The notes: a model not told the origin generated them from the sequence alone. Positions 33,218 to 42,127 are shown, counted from the first letter of the stretch. The stretch is DNA of 57,588 bases from Shewanella oncorhynchi (GCF_012584455.1 NZ_JABAEB010000020.1:1-57588); one strand, 5' to 3'. Translations and numbers: made by a program.

Positions 33218-34831
33218 GTGAAACATGCAACCGCTAACACTTTCAAACCCGCCGGTATCAATGCTGAACCTTCTGACATTGTACCCTTGGCATCCACCGA
33301 AATGCCCTCCCACGGGAAATATCACTCAGGATCTCAGTCAACTGAGTCCTTAGGTACGTTAGCTATCCCTACTTTGTATTTGCGCTTTGCGTTACCCATG
33401 GCATTGGCCATGATGCTCAGCGGCAGCTACAACTTAGTCGACTCTTATTTTATTTTGAAATACATCGGTGCCGATGCATTGGCTGGGGTGACGATTGCCT
33501 TCCCGTTACAAATGATGATTTTTGCTTTGGCCTGCATGATAGGAAATGGTACTGCGACCTTAGTAAGCCGATTTTTAGGGGCAAACGAGTTTGATAAGGC
33601 GAGTCAAATCGCGAACACTGGTTTTGCGTTAGCCTTAGCTTACGGCCTGATAGTGACTATCGTGTCGCTCGCCCAGCTTGACAATTTATTGGCATTTCTT
33701 GGGATAAGCTCAACACTTGCCTTAGCTGCTACAGAGTATCTACAACCCATTCTCTGTTTTAGTCTATTCACTTTTTTGTTATCTCTTAGCGGCGATTTAC
33801 TCAGAGCACAAGGCAAAGTCGTGTTGATGCTGCTGGTTATCTTGTTGTCGGCGGTCATGAACATCTTGTTCGATACACTCTTTATTGCTGTTTTGGAGAT
33901 GGGCGTGAGTGGTGCGGCGTGGGCAACGGTGGCGGGTCAATGTGTGAGTCTATTTATCGCTGTTGTCTATTTTGTCTCAAATAACCGCTTTGCCAGTAAA
34001 CAGGTGCTTCATAAGCAAGCTACCCAGCCTATTTGTTTTAGAATGGAGCAGATAAAGCTCAATCTCACTGAGATAAAAGCGATTCTTGGCTTGGGTAGCC
34101 CGATATTATTGTCATATCTTGGGATTGCCTGCGTGATCTCATCGGTAAATCATATTTTAGTCAGTCATTTAGCCAATGTAGTGCCCCATACGCCAGCGGC
34201 GAATGAGGTTGCGTACATGATTAGCGCTTATGGTTTGATCGGACGCTTTAATATCTTTATCGCCCTGCCGCTCATGGCACTTACCTGTGCAGCACAAACA
34301 ATCAGTGCGTATAACTATGGGGCGATGGCATCTTCTCGGGTGTTAGCGTGTGCTAAATGGGGAATCGTCTTGACCTGCTGTTATCTGAGTATAGTGACAA
34401 TCGTATTTATGGGTTTTCCTAACTCGGTATTTCGCGTGTTCACCGATGACCTCGCACTCATAGCCGCCTGTATTAAAATCTCGAGTGTGACGTTTATCAC
34501 CCTACCTTTGGCGGGGATCACAGGTATTGCGATTGCTGTGTATCAAGGCACAAATCGCCCTAAGCTTGCATTGCTATTATCTGGGATAAAAATCTATGGT
34601 TTGTTACTGCCCCTGCTGGTCCTGTTACCTCAACAATCCTTTGCAGATATTTCATTTATCACAGGTGCATTAAACATTAATATTATGCCAAACGCTTTGA
34701 TTGAGTTATGGATGGCCTTTCCAATTGCGGACATTTTAGCTTGTCTCTTGAGTTTATTGATCATCAGTATTTTGCCTTTCATTCACGTGCCACGAGCAAA
34801 TCGAGTCTGTCATGGAGGTAATGCAAAATGA
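33218..34831 (+). CDS. MATE-family efflux transporter (accessory copy)
   Basis: The protein has about 537 residues. After a roughly 45-residue hydrophilic N-terminus (longer than usual) come 12 predicted membrane helices with MATE features: PMALAMMLSGSYNLVDSYFI in helix 1, LLSLSGDLLRAQGKV, and a matching second half beginning ILGLGSPILLSYLG. MATE proteins export drugs or cationic compounds using Na+ or H+. The frame opens at 33191, but GTG at 33218 has AGGAGA 7 nt before it. The stop overlaps the start of the next gene (ATGA). It differs from the MATE at 55767-57146. Confidence 0.85.
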   Translation: MKHATANTFKPAGINAEPSDIVPLASTEMPSHGKYHSGSQSTESLGTLAIPTLYLRFALPMALAMMLSGSYNLVDSYFILKYIGADALAGVTIAFPLQMMIFALACMIGNGTATLVSRFLGANEFDKASQIANTGFALALAYGLIVTIVSLAQLDNLLAFLGISSTLALAATEYLQPILCFSLFTFLLSLSGDLLRAQGKVVLMLLVILLSAVMNILFDTLFIAVLEMGVSGAAWATVAGQCVSLFIAVVYFVSNNRFASKQVLHKQATQPICFRMEQIKLNLTEIKAILGLGSPILLSYLGIACVISSVNHILVSHLANVVPHTPAANEVAYMISAYGLIGRFNIFIALPLMALTCAAQTISAYNYGAMASSRVLACAKWGIVLTCCYLSIVTIVFMGFPNSVFRVFTDDLALIAACIKISSVTFITLPLAGITGIAIAVYQGTNRPKLALLLSGIKIYGLLLPLLVLLPQQSFADISFITGALNINIMPNALIELWMAFPIADILACLLSLLIISILPFIHVPRANRVCHGGNAK

Positions 34832-35391
34832 AGTTAGCCAAGATGAAAGACTCAAACGCCATCGCATTAAATGAAACCAAAGCTCGCGCTAAAAAACTGC
34901 TCAAAGCTTGTCAGCAGGGTGAGCCGTTAGCCAAGCAAAGAGTCGCGACCTTAATGGCGAAATTGGGCATATCACACTCAGATCTCCAGCTTAAGCATTG
35001 CCAACAAGTGATTACACGTGAGCTAGGGTTTATCGATTTTCATCATTGCCAGCGAGTCCTGTCGGGTCAAGCCATACTTGGGGATGATTGGGGAAGTTTA
35101 TTCCATACTAAACAATGCGACACATTACTCAATCATTGGTTTACTGGCTATTTAGCCGCGCGTGATTTTAATGCGCAAGTTGAGGACACATTGCTACTCC
35201 CCTACAAGAAGCAGTTTTTTGTGGTGGAGCGGCGGGATTACTTCAATGCGCTGAATTTGCCGATAATTTTGCAACCGGTGGGTAATGCTGGCAGACCGAC
35301 AACACTCCGGGATCTGGTGAGCTGCTATGCTAATGCAGATTGGCATTCCTTTGCTCTTGCCATGATCCAACACAAACTCCCCAAAGTGTAA
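34828..35391 (+). CDS. Unknown protein translationally coupled to the MATE gene
   Basis: This 187-residue soluble protein has a Lys/Ala-rich helical N-terminus (ALNETKARAKKLLKACQ) and then LKHCQQVITRELGFIDFHHC, which resembles the short helical domain sometimes found next to glyoxalase-like folds (similarity is vague). No signal peptide or membrane segment. The ATG overlaps the MATE stop by 4 nt, so the pair is one operon. No function assigned. Confidence 0.7.
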   Translation: MKLAKMKDSNAIALNETKARAKKLLKACQQGEPLAKQRVATLMAKLGISHSDLQLKHCQQVITRELGFIDFHHCQRVLSGQAILGDDWGSLFHTKQCDTLLNHWFTGYLAARDFNAQVEDTLLLPYKKQFFVVERRDYFNALNLPIILQPVGNAGRPTTLRDLVSCYANADWHSFALAMIQHKLPKV

Positions 35392-35548
35392 TGATGGCTG
35401 AGATTGTCAGGCATCATGTTGAATGAGGAAATCTAGAGTTAAATAATACAAACAAAAAAGGTCTTCATTGCTGATGGTCTTACTTGTGAAATATGGCTGA
35501 GGCACTGCGTTTCGGATCAGAAACGCAAGGCTAAAATAGCTAAAATGC

Positions 35549-35579
35549 AAAAAGCCGCTAATTGCTTAGCGGCTTTTTT
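35549..35579. terminator. Rho-independent terminator in the tRNA-Ser repeat zone
   Basis: Stem AAAAAGCCGCTAA/TTAGCGGCTTTTTT with a short loop. It may stop the MATE operon (+) or transcripts from the tRNA side (-). Confidence 0.8.
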
Positions 35580-35641
35580 GACGAAATCTGGCGGAGGAAC
35601 TGAGCTTAGAATGAGGAACCTAGGGTTCAAATTATATAAAC

Positions 35642-35669
35642 AAAAAAGCCATCATTGCTGATGGCTTTT
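35642..35669 (-). terminator. Terminator of tRNA-Ser
   Basis: Stem AAAAGCCATCA/TGATGGCTTTT with T-runs at both sides, just downstream of the tRNA on the minus strand. The A-run on the plus strand gives T6 on the minus strand. Confidence 0.8.
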
Positions 35670-35679
35670 CCGTAAAATA

Positions 35680-35770
35680 TGGCGGAGGAGCAGGGATTTG
35701 AACCCTGGGTGGGCTATAAACCCACGCCGGTTTTCAAGACCGGTGCATTAAACCACTCTGCCACCCCTCC
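35680..35770 (-). tRNA. tRNA-Ser(TGA)
   Basis: 91 nt with encoded CCA. Anticodon stem CCGGT/ACCGG with loop CTTGAAA gives anticodon TGA. A long variable arm (GTGGG/CCCAC around TTTATAG) is typical of serine tRNAs. The acceptor stem starts GGAGGGG; one position pairs imperfectly. Confidence 0.93.
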
Positions 35771-35850
35771 GAACGAGGCGCATAATATAAGTAAGTCTGT
35801 TGACTGTAAAGCACTAACTCTCAATTATGCGCCGATTGTTGCTATTACAC

Positions 35851-37122
35851 TCAATCCGCTGGATTTGGCTTCACATCGGACATTATGCCTACCCGTGCGG
35901 GATCTGGCTTAGTGAAATGTTTGGCAAAGTCGCCCCACTCTTGTTGACTCTTAAGTATATAGCCGACCACAACTAAAATAGCGCAACATAGGATACCCCA
36001 ACCAATCGCCACTTCACCAAGACTTGCCCACATAGCGACTAAGCTTGATGCACCAAAGGCAATGCTGATCTGTAAGAAGTTCTGTAATCCTGCGGCCTTA
36101 GCGGCATTCTGACTAAACTGCTGTAGCGCGCTGTTCACGACTATTGGGTAAATAGCGCCATTAGCTGCGGCCAAAATCGAGAACGAAATAAGCAGTGGGA
36201 AAATCGTGCTCGCGGGATAAATCAGCGTGAACATGATGATCGAAATAACGCAGGCTGCGAAAACTGACAACAAGATATTGAGTGTTTGATGCCCGCCAAT
36301 GCGTTTTATCAGTAACTTACTCGCATAACCACCGACAATAAACATGATGGTTTGCGGGATAAAACTTAACCCAATTTCAGTCGCTTGATAACCGTGCATT
36401 TCCATCACAATCGGCCACACAGTTAAGTAGGCAAAGAAAGCACCGGAACAGGCACCGAAGATCACGACGTTGCCTAAATAGCGGGTGTTTTTCAAAATTT
36501 GCCCATAAGATACAGCAACATGTTCACTGTGTTTATGTTGACTCTTGCCTGGAACAAAGTACAAGGTCATCAATACCAGCAGAAAAGCGATAACACACAA
36601 GGAGATAAAGATTGCACGCCAGCCTAATTCGTTCAGAATATAAGCGCCAAGGATCGGTGCTAATGCAGGCGATAATGCGACCAATGGCATAATGTTGCTG
36701 AAAATACCTTGGGCTTTATCGGCATCATATTGTTCTACCACAATAGCTTGCCAAATAACCCCTGCGCTACAGGCGCCAATGGCTTGGAAGAAGCGCGCGG
36801 TATTGAGCATTAATATAGAATCACTGTTGGCAATAAACACGCTAGCAATGGCAAATAAAACAAGGCCAAAGATCAGTGCCCAACGTTTGCCGATTTTATT
36901 GACTAACGGGCCGTAAAGCAGCTGACCTAAGGCAAGACCCGCAAGGAAACAGGTCAGTGACATCGCCACCTGTGATGGTGCGCTGTTAAATGAGCCTTCA
37001 ATTGCTTTGAAAGCAGGCAAATACATGTCAGTGGCAATAAAGCCAAGCATGCTCAACATGGCTAAATAGAATAGAAACATAAAGAACTTTATGTTTACAA
37101 AGGTGTTACTAGACGTTTTCAT
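35851..37122 (-). CDS. punC: MFS transporter of the Bcr/CflA family, PunC-like
   Basis: This 423-residue protein has 12 membrane helices with the Bcr/CflA N-terminal pattern GFIATDMYLPAFKAIEGSF and motif A-like GPLVNKIGKRW. E. coli PunC (YdhC) imports purine nucleosides; Bcr/CflA relatives export drugs. The divergent LysR gene at 37238 is strongly PunR-like, and E. coli has the same divergent pair, which supports the PunC call over a drug pump. It lies on the minus strand next to tRNA-Ser, 80 nt from it. Confidence 0.82.
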   Translation of the reverse strand: MKTSSNTFVNIKFFMFLFYLAMLSMLGFIATDMYLPAFKAIEGSFNSAPSQVAMSLTCFLAGLALGQLLYGPLVNKIGKRWALIFGLVLFAIASVFIANSDSILMLNTARFFQAIGACSAGVIWQAIVVEQYDADKAQGIFSNIMPLVALSPALAPILGAYILNELGWRAIFISLCVIAFLLVLMTLYFVPGKSQHKHSEHVAVSYGQILKNTRYLGNVVIFGACSGAFFAYLTVWPIVMEMHGYQATEIGLSFIPQTIMFIVGGYASKLLIKRIGGHQTLNILLSVFAACVISIIMFTLIYPASTIFPLLISFSILAAANGAIYPIVVNSALQQFSQNAAKAAGLQNFLQISIAFGASSLVAMWASLGEVAIGWGILCCAILVVVGYILKSQQEWGDFAKHFTKPDPARVGIMSDVKPNPAD

Positions 37123-37237
37123 AAAATAATCGGGTCGGATTGACTAAAGTGTACAGTCTAAAGACTTGTTAAATTTATTGGAAACGTTTATTTTTGACTT
37201 GTGCTATCAATTATTTTCATTGGAATGGACGTCAGTT

Positions 37238-38140
37238 ATGCTCTCAGAACAAGCGCTAGAACTCATTGATATTGTGGCTCGTGTAGGTAGTTTCACCGCG
37301 GCGGCGAATCGGCTACATAAAGTGCCCTCTGCCGTGAGCTACGCGGTCAAGCAAATAGAAGAAGAACTCGGCGTCATTCTTTTTGAACGGCATCATCGCA
37401 GCGTAACGTTAACACCAGCGGGTGAACATTTTGTGAAGCAAGCCAGAACCTTGCTCACGCAGATGGACGAGATGAAACGTGGCACTCAGCGCGTGGCAAA
37501 TGGTTGGCAACCCACCTTGTCCATAGCCCTTGATAATATCGTCCGTGCCGACAGGATCAGCGTATTAATTGCTGACTTTTATCGACACTTCCATGATATT
37601 GAATTAATTATTCGTATTGAAGTCTTTAACGGTGTTTGGGAAGCGCTCGCCACGGGTCGCAGTGATATTGCTATTGGTGCGACAACCGCAATTCCAGTCG
37701 GTGGCGTTTACCAATATAAAGACATGGGGGATATTGAGTGGGCGTTTCTTGTTAGTAAAAATCATCCCTTGGCCAGTATTGACCGCCCATTAAGTGACGA
37801 TGAGCTGCGCCCTTTTCCTTCGATTTGTTTAGAAGATACCTCTCGGGAAATTCCAAAACGTATGACTTGGTTACTAGAGAATCAACGCAGGTTAGTCGTA
37901 CCTGATTGGATCCGTGCCATTAACTGTTTCCGTGAAGGTTTAGGCGTCGGTTATATGCCAGTGCATTTAGCGAGCGTGTTTATTAAGGCGGGTGCGCTCG
38001 TTGAAAAAAAACTGGAAAATCCAAAGCAGACAAGCCCTTGTTGCTTGGCCTGGAATGCTGACAAGATGTCGCCTGCGCTCGCTTGGGTGCTGGAATATCT
38101 TGGCGATACTGAAAAATTGCACAAAGAGTGGCTGGCTTAA
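37238..38140 (+). CDS. punR: LysR-type regulator, PunR-like
   Basis: The product has 300 residues: an N-terminal winged helix-turn-helix (FTAAANRLHKVPSAVSYAVKQIEEELG) and a ligand domain. Stretches such as VPSAVSYAVKQ, DNIVRADR, VFNGVWEALATGRSDIAIGA and KRMTWLLENQRRLVVPDW follow E. coli PunR (YdhB) closely. It should activate punC in response to purine nucleosides. I chose ATG 37238 because earlier frame codons form an unlike N-terminus. The intergenic space (37123-37237) must contain the operator. Confidence 0.85.
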   Translation: MLSEQALELIDIVARVGSFTAAANRLHKVPSAVSYAVKQIEEELGVILFERHHRSVTLTPAGEHFVKQARTLLTQMDEMKRGTQRVANGWQPTLSIALDNIVRADRISVLIADFYRHFHDIELIIRIEVFNGVWEALATGRSDIAIGATTAIPVGGVYQYKDMGDIEWAFLVSKNHPLASIDRPLSDDELRPFPSICLEDTSREIPKRMTWLLENQRRLVVPDWIRAINCFREGLGVGYMPVHLASVFIKAGALVEKKLENPKQTSPCCLAWNADKMSPALAWVLEYLGDTEKLHKEWLA

Positions 38141-38478
38141 GCTTGGTTTAAACTCAATATGCTGATCTAGTCATTGAAATCAGCATTGAGTGTGATTGTG
38201 TACCGTCTGCTTATGTACAGACTAAGTCTTTACCTTCATAGTGGATGAAGACGCAGATACAAGAATCTTATTTTTTTGCTTTGCAGTTAAAGTTGAAATA
38301 AATAATTGAGTAAAATTTTGAAGATTAACAATTTGTTATTCATGGTTCTATGACTTTCACCCGTATCTCATGTACGGTATCATTGCACCAGTTAAGTTCA
38401 TTTTAGGATTTTACGGGAACTTAGTGTGCTGTAAAAAATCAAAATGATCAGTTTGGAAATGTGTCAACGGAGATCAAC
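38141..38478. other. Intergenic region before the YccA-like gene
   Basis: 338 nt, AT-rich in its middle. It holds a small inverted pair, CCGTA/TACGG, at about 38361-38376. The GGAG at 38469-38472 is the ribosome site of the next gene. I see no convincing promoter motif or small RNA. Confidence 0.45.
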
Positions 38479-39138
38479 ATGACCCAAGAAACCTTATATT
38501 CGACGAGTGCGTCAACACTGGAAGTGAACAAACTTCTTAAAAACACTTATATGCTGTTATCGATGACATTGGCCTTCTCTGCCCTGTGTGCGGGTTTGGC
38601 AATGGCATTAAATATCAGTCCGTTAGTCTCCATTGGTTTATCGATTGGTGGCCTAGTACTGTTGTTTGTCACGTTACGTAAAGCCGAGTCTGCAGCGGGT
38701 ATCTTCTGGGTGTTTGCCTTTACGGGTATGGAAGGTGCTTCACTGGGCTACATGCTCAATCACTACGCGGGTATGGCAAACGGTCCACAGCTGATCATGC
38801 AAGCACTGGGGTTAACGTCAGTGATTTTCGTTGCGTTATCAGCCTATGCCGTGACCACTAAGAAAGATTTCTCTTTCCTACGTGGATTCTTGTTCGCCGG
38901 CTTGATTGTGGTGATCGCCGCCGCTGTGATTAATATTTTTATGGGTAACAGTGTTGCCTTTATGGCAATTAACGCGGGCTTGGCGTTACTGATGACAGGT
39001 TTTATCCTGTTTGATACTAGCCGTATCGTCAATGGCGGCGAAACTAATTACATTCGCGCGACTATCTCGTTATACCTAGACTTCTTAAACCTCTTCATCG
39101 CGCTGTTGCACCTGATGGGCATAGGCAACGATGACTAA
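38479..39138 (+). CDS. Bax inhibitor-1 family membrane protein, YccA-like
   Basis: This 219-residue protein has seven predicted membrane helices and the family endings GGETNYIRATISLYLDFLNL and DTSRIVNGG, as in E. coli YccA, a modulator of FtsH protease. The frame opens at GTG 38461, but ATG 38479 has GGAG 7 nt before it and begins MTQETLYS. A terminator follows directly, then tusD. Confidence 0.9.
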   Translation: MTQETLYSTSASTLEVNKLLKNTYMLLSMTLAFSALCAGLAMALNISPLVSIGLSIGGLVLLFVTLRKAESAAGIFWVFAFTGMEGASLGYMLNHYAGMANGPQLIMQALGLTSVIFVALSAYAVTTKKDFSFLRGFLFAGLIVVIAAAVINIFMGNSVAFMAINAGLALLMTGFILFDTSRIVNGGETNYIRATISLYLDFLNLFIALLHLMGIGNDD

Positions 39139-39173
39139 TCCTAGTTAGCGATTTTTAGCTTAACTTGCGTTAG

Positions 39174-39205
39174 AATGGCCCTACTTTTAGGGCCATTTTT
39201 ATTTT
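39174..39205 (+). terminator. Terminator between the YccA-like gene and tusD
   Basis: AATGGCCCT/AGGGCCATT stem followed by a T-run. The tusD ATG at 39208 begins a few nt after it. Confidence 0.88.
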
Positions 39206-39207
39206 AA

Positions 39208-39597
39208 ATGAGCAAATTTATTATCCAAGTGAACGGGCCCGCTTATGGCACGTCGGCGAGTGTTAATGCCTTACGCTTCTCCCAAGCTGCACTTTTAGCT
39301 GGGCATCAGATTATCTGTGTGTTTTTTTATCAAGATGGCGTGTATAACTCCACAGATTTAAGCTTACCCGCCTCCGATGAAAACGATGTGATCAGTGACT
39401 GGAAACAGCTGGCGCAATCCCATCAGGTCCCGTTAGTCAATTGCGTTTCTGCAGCGCTACGTCGTGGCATTGTGAGTCAGCAAGATGCCAGCGAGAATGG
39501 CCTTAGCCACTGGAATGTGGGCGAGTCATTTATCATGGGCGGTTTAGGTGAGCTAATCACAGGTATTGAATCGGCCGATCGTTTGATCAGTTTTTAA
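39208..39597 (+). CDS. tusD: Sulfur relay protein TusD (DsrE family)
   Basis: This 129-residue DsrE-like protein begins MSKFIIQVNGPAYGTSASVN and has the active cysteine in PLVNCVSAALRRG, as in E. coli TusD Cys78. With TusB and TusC it accepts persulfide from TusA and passes it to TusE and MnmA for 2-thiolation of tRNA uridine 34. It is the first gene of tusDCBE. The start has no clear ribosome site because the preceding terminator ends only a few nt upstream. Confidence 0.93.
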   Translation: MSKFIIQVNGPAYGTSASVNALRFSQAALLAGHQIICVFFYQDGVYNSTDLSLPASDENDVISDWKQLAQSHQVPLVNCVSAALRRGIVSQQDASENGLSHWNVGESFIMGGLGELITGIESADRLISF

Positions 39598-39611
39598 CTC
39601 TCAGGGCTACT

Positions 39612-39968
39612 ATGAAAAAATTGTGTATCCTATTTCGCTGCTCGCCACATGGTACTGTTCGTGGCCGCGAAGGTTTAGATCTTGCCCTGCTTAGCGCTAG
39701 CTTCGAACAAGAAGTGAGTTTAGTGTTTGTTGATGAAGGTGTGTTGCATTTGATTAAAGAGCAACAGCCTGAGCTTATCGGTGCTAAAGATTACATATCC
39801 ACCTTTAAAGCACTGCCGCTGTATGATATTGGCTCTGTGTTAGTCTGTAAGCAATCCTTAGCCGATTACGGCTTAAGCCATGGCTTACTGTCGATCCCAG
39901 TCACAGTAATCAACGATGAAGCCATCGCAGCCCATTTAAACCAAGTGGATGAGGTCTTAGTATTCTAA
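39612..39968 (+). CDS. tusC: Sulfur relay protein TusC (DsrF family)
   Basis: This 118-residue protein begins MKKLCILFRCSPHGTVRGREGLD, matching the TusC N-terminus SPHGTxxGREGLD. It forms the TusBCD complex. It is 14 nt after tusD, and its stop overlaps tusB by one base. Confidence 0.93.
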   Translation: MKKLCILFRCSPHGTVRGREGLDLALLSASFEQEVSLVFVDEGVLHLIKEQQPELIGAKDYISTFKALPLYDIGSVLVCKQSLADYGLSHGLLSIPVTVINDEAIAAHLNQVDEVLVF

Positions 39969-40249
39969 TGATTTTACATCATATTCAAACATCTCCCAGT
40001 CGAGATAGCGCGCTGAAACTTTGTTTACGTTACGCCTGTAAGGAAGATGCGATTTTATTATCGAGCGATGGCGTTAACGCGTTACTGCTGCGCCAGTGGG
40101 CAATGGCATTATCGCCCTTCAAGTTGATGGTCTTAAAAGACGATGTTATCGCACGTGGCCTATCCGAACGTTTAAAGAACGTGATGCTTATCGATTACAA
40201 TGAGTTTGTGGCTCAATCATTACTCCATGACAAGGTGATAACGTGGTAA
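39968..40249 (+). CDS. tusB: Sulfur relay protein TusB (DsrH family)
   Basis: This 93-residue protein begins MILHHIQTSPSRDSAL, the DsrH pattern. It is the third member of the TusBCD complex. It overlaps tusC by one base and tusE by 7 nt. Confidence 0.9.
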   Translation: MILHHIQTSPSRDSALKLCLRYACKEDAILLSSDGVNALLLRQWAMALSPFKLMVLKDDVIARGLSERLKNVMLIDYNEFVAQSLLHDKVITW

Positions 40250-40581
40250 ATCCATTGCAATTTAATGGCGCAGAAATCGCCCGTGACCATCAAGGTTATT
40301 TAAAAAATCTTAACGATTGGCAACCCGATATGGCCCTGTTGTTAGCAGCAGAAGAGCAAATTTTACTTACGCCAGCCCATTGGGAAGTGATTAACTTTGT
40401 TCGAGATTTCTATCTCGAATATAAAACGAGCCCTGCTATCCGTGTATTAGTTAAAGCCATTGGCCAAGCCTTAGGACCAGACAAAGGCAATTCAAAATAC
40501 TTATATACCCTATTCCCGATTGGACCTGCGAAACAAGCAACGAAAATCGCGGGCCTGCCCAAACCAGCTAAGTGTATTTAA
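40243..40581 (+). CDS. tusE: Sulfur carrier TusE (DsrC family)
   Basis: This 112-residue protein has DWQPDMALLLAAEEQILLTPAHWEVI and the C-terminal YTLFPIGPAKQATKIAGLPKPAKCI, whose penultimate cysteine is the persulfide carrier. It accepts sulfur from TusBCD and supplies MnmA. Start is GTG inside the tusB end. A terminator follows. Confidence 0.94.
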   Translation: MVNPLQFNGAEIARDHQGYLKNLNDWQPDMALLLAAEEQILLTPAHWEVINFVRDFYLEYKTSPAIRVLVKAIGQALGPDKGNSKYLYTLFPIGPAKQATKIAGLPKPAKCI

Positions 40582-40620
40582 TGGCAAAGGGTTAAGTCAT
40601 CACGTAAACATGATACAAAC

Positions 40621-40659
40621 AAAAAGGCATGTTCCCTTGGGAAACATGCCTTTCTTTTT
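40621..40659. terminator. Bidirectional terminator between tusE and the minus-strand genes
   Basis: AAAGGCATGTTTCCC-type stem (AAAAAGGCATGTTCCC and GGGAAACATGCCTTT with one bulge) and T-run. Serves tusE (+) and the 40-residue gene (-). Confidence 0.88.
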
Positions 40660-40680
40660 ACTTGAACAAAGTTGATAGGG

Positions 40681-40803
40681 TTATTTGACGTTTTCTAACA
40701 CAACCCAGATGGCTTTGCCTACGGTGGCAAGCATTACAGCAAAAAATACTGCAATCACAGCGGTATAGGAAAGCCAACGGAGATAGCGCTGGCCTTTATC
40801 CAT
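40681..40803 (-). CDS. 40-residue membrane mini-protein downstream of serS
   Basis: The frame begins MDKGQRYLRWLSYTAV and ends KAIWVVLENVK. It has one hydrophobic helix of about 18 residues, with positive residues before it (K, R, R) and a short tail. It starts 19 nt after the serS stop and is followed by the tus terminator, so it is the last gene of the serS transcript. The ribosome site is weak (GGAA about 15 nt upstream). No family recognised. Confidence 0.6.
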   Translation of the reverse strand: MDKGQRYLRWLSYTAVIAVFFAVMLATVGKAIWVVLENVK

Positions 40804-40822
40804 AGTATTATTTTGTGTTCCA

Positions 40823-42109
40823 TTAGCCTATTTGAGTCAAACCGCCCATGTAAGGACGCAGAACTTCAGGGACTGTGATACTGCCATCAGCATTTTGATA
40901 GTTTTCTAAAATAGCCACTAAAGTACGACCTACAGCTAAACCTGAGCCGTTTAACGTATGCAATAGCGCAGGCTTATTGTCTGCTTTCACACGGTAACGC
41001 GCTTGCATACGACGGGCTTGGAAATCCTTCATGTTTGAGCAAGAAGAAATCTCACGATAGGTATTTTGTGCTGGTAACCAGACTTCGATATCGTAGGTTT
41101 TGCTTGAGCCAAAGCCCATATCGCCAGTACATAAAATCACTGTTCGATACGGTAAACCTAAACGTTGCAACACAGTTTCAGCATGACCTGTCAGCGCTTC
41201 AAGTGCCGCCATTGAATCTTCAGGCTTAACAATTTGCACCATTTCAACTTTATCGAATTGGTGCTGACGGATCAGACCACGGGTATCTTTGCCGTATGAG
41301 CCCGCTTCGCTGCGGAAACATGCAGTATGCGCTGTTAACTTTATTGGCAGCTCGTCTTCATCAACAATGCTATCGCGAACTAAGTTCGTTAATGGCACTT
41401 CTGCGGTTGGGATAAGGCTCAAGCCTTGGCCTTCTTCAGTCGCAGGTTTAGTGTGGAATAAGTCTTCACCAAACTTAGGTAGCTGGCCTGTGCCGAGTAA
41501 GCTTGCCTCGTTTACCAGTAATGGCACATAGGCTTCGGTATAACCGTGCTCTGTGGTATGTAAGTCCAACATGAACTGACCAATGGCGCGGTTTAAGCGG
41601 GCGACTTGGCCTTTCATTACGATAAAACGTGAGCCAGTAATTTTAACGGCATTTTTAAAATCTAAGCCGTTTAGGCCTTCGCCTAAATCGATATGATCTT
41701 TAATCGGGAAATCAAAAGTGCGTGGCGTACCCCAACGTCTCACTTCAACGTTCTCTGTTTCATCGGCACCCATTGGTACTGATTCATCAGGCAGGTTAGG
41801 CATAGACATGGCAATGGCATTGACTTCTTCAAGTACAGCGGCCAGTTCAATCTTTTTGGCATCCAACTGTGAACCTAAATCGCCCACTTGCGCCATGATT
41901 GCGTCAACATCTTCACCACGGGCTTTAGCTTGGCCAATGGATTTGGAGATGGCATTACGCGACGCTTGTAATTCTTCGGTAGCCACTTGCAGTGACTTAC
42001 GCTTTTCTTCTAATTGAATGAGATGAGCTATGTCTAAAATAAAGCCACGGGTAGCCAGTCGCTCAGCGGTAACTTCTAATTCGTTGCGCAAAAATTTAGG
42101 ATCTAACAT
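40823..42109 (-). CDS. serS: Seryl-tRNA synthetase
   Basis: This 428-residue class II synthetase has the N-terminal coiled-coil arm (about 25-105), motif 2 in CFRSEAGSYGKDTRGLIRQH, and motif 3 GSGLAVGRTLVAILENYQ near the C-terminus. It charges tRNA-Ser, including the one at 35680. The length matches the family. It lies between crcB and the mini-protein gene. Confidence 0.97.
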   Translation of the reverse strand: MLDPKFLRNELEVTAERLATRGFILDIAHLIQLEEKRKSLQVATEELQASRNAISKSIGQAKARGEDVDAIMAQVGDLGSQLDAKKIELAAVLEEVNAIAMSMPNLPDESVPMGADETENVEVRRWGTPRTFDFPIKDHIDLGEGLNGLDFKNAVKITGSRFIVMKGQVARLNRAIGQFMLDLHTTEHGYTEAYVPLLVNEASLLGTGQLPKFGEDLFHTKPATEEGQGLSLIPTAEVPLTNLVRDSIVDEDELPIKLTAHTACFRSEAGSYGKDTRGLIRQHQFDKVEMVQIVKPEDSMAALEALTGHAETVLQRLGLPYRTVILCTGDMGFGSSKTYDIEVWLPAQNTYREISSCSNMKDFQARRMQARYRVKADNKPALLHTLNGSGLAVGRTLVAILENYQNADGSITVPEVLRPYMGGLTQIG

Positions 42110-42127
42110 GTGATATATTCTTAATAG

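Larger units (their letters stand above)
35418..35679. repeat. Decayed repeats of the tRNA-Ser 3' region with terminators
   Basis: Copies of the tRNA-Ser 3' end appear at 35494 (TGGCTGAGG) and 35589 (TGGCGGAGGAAC), before the real one at 35680 (TGGCGGAGGAGC); spacing is 95 and 91 nt. Copies of the flanking sequence (GAATGAGGAA..CTAG.GTT..AAAT, CAAACAAAAAAG, TCATTGCTGATGG) precede the first and third. These look like fossil tandem units. Confidence 0.65.

Noticed and set aside
17650..35770. Whole accessory region as one island between the recombinase and tRNA-Ser
   Set aside because: I could not find matching direct repeats at both ends; the link is only positional.
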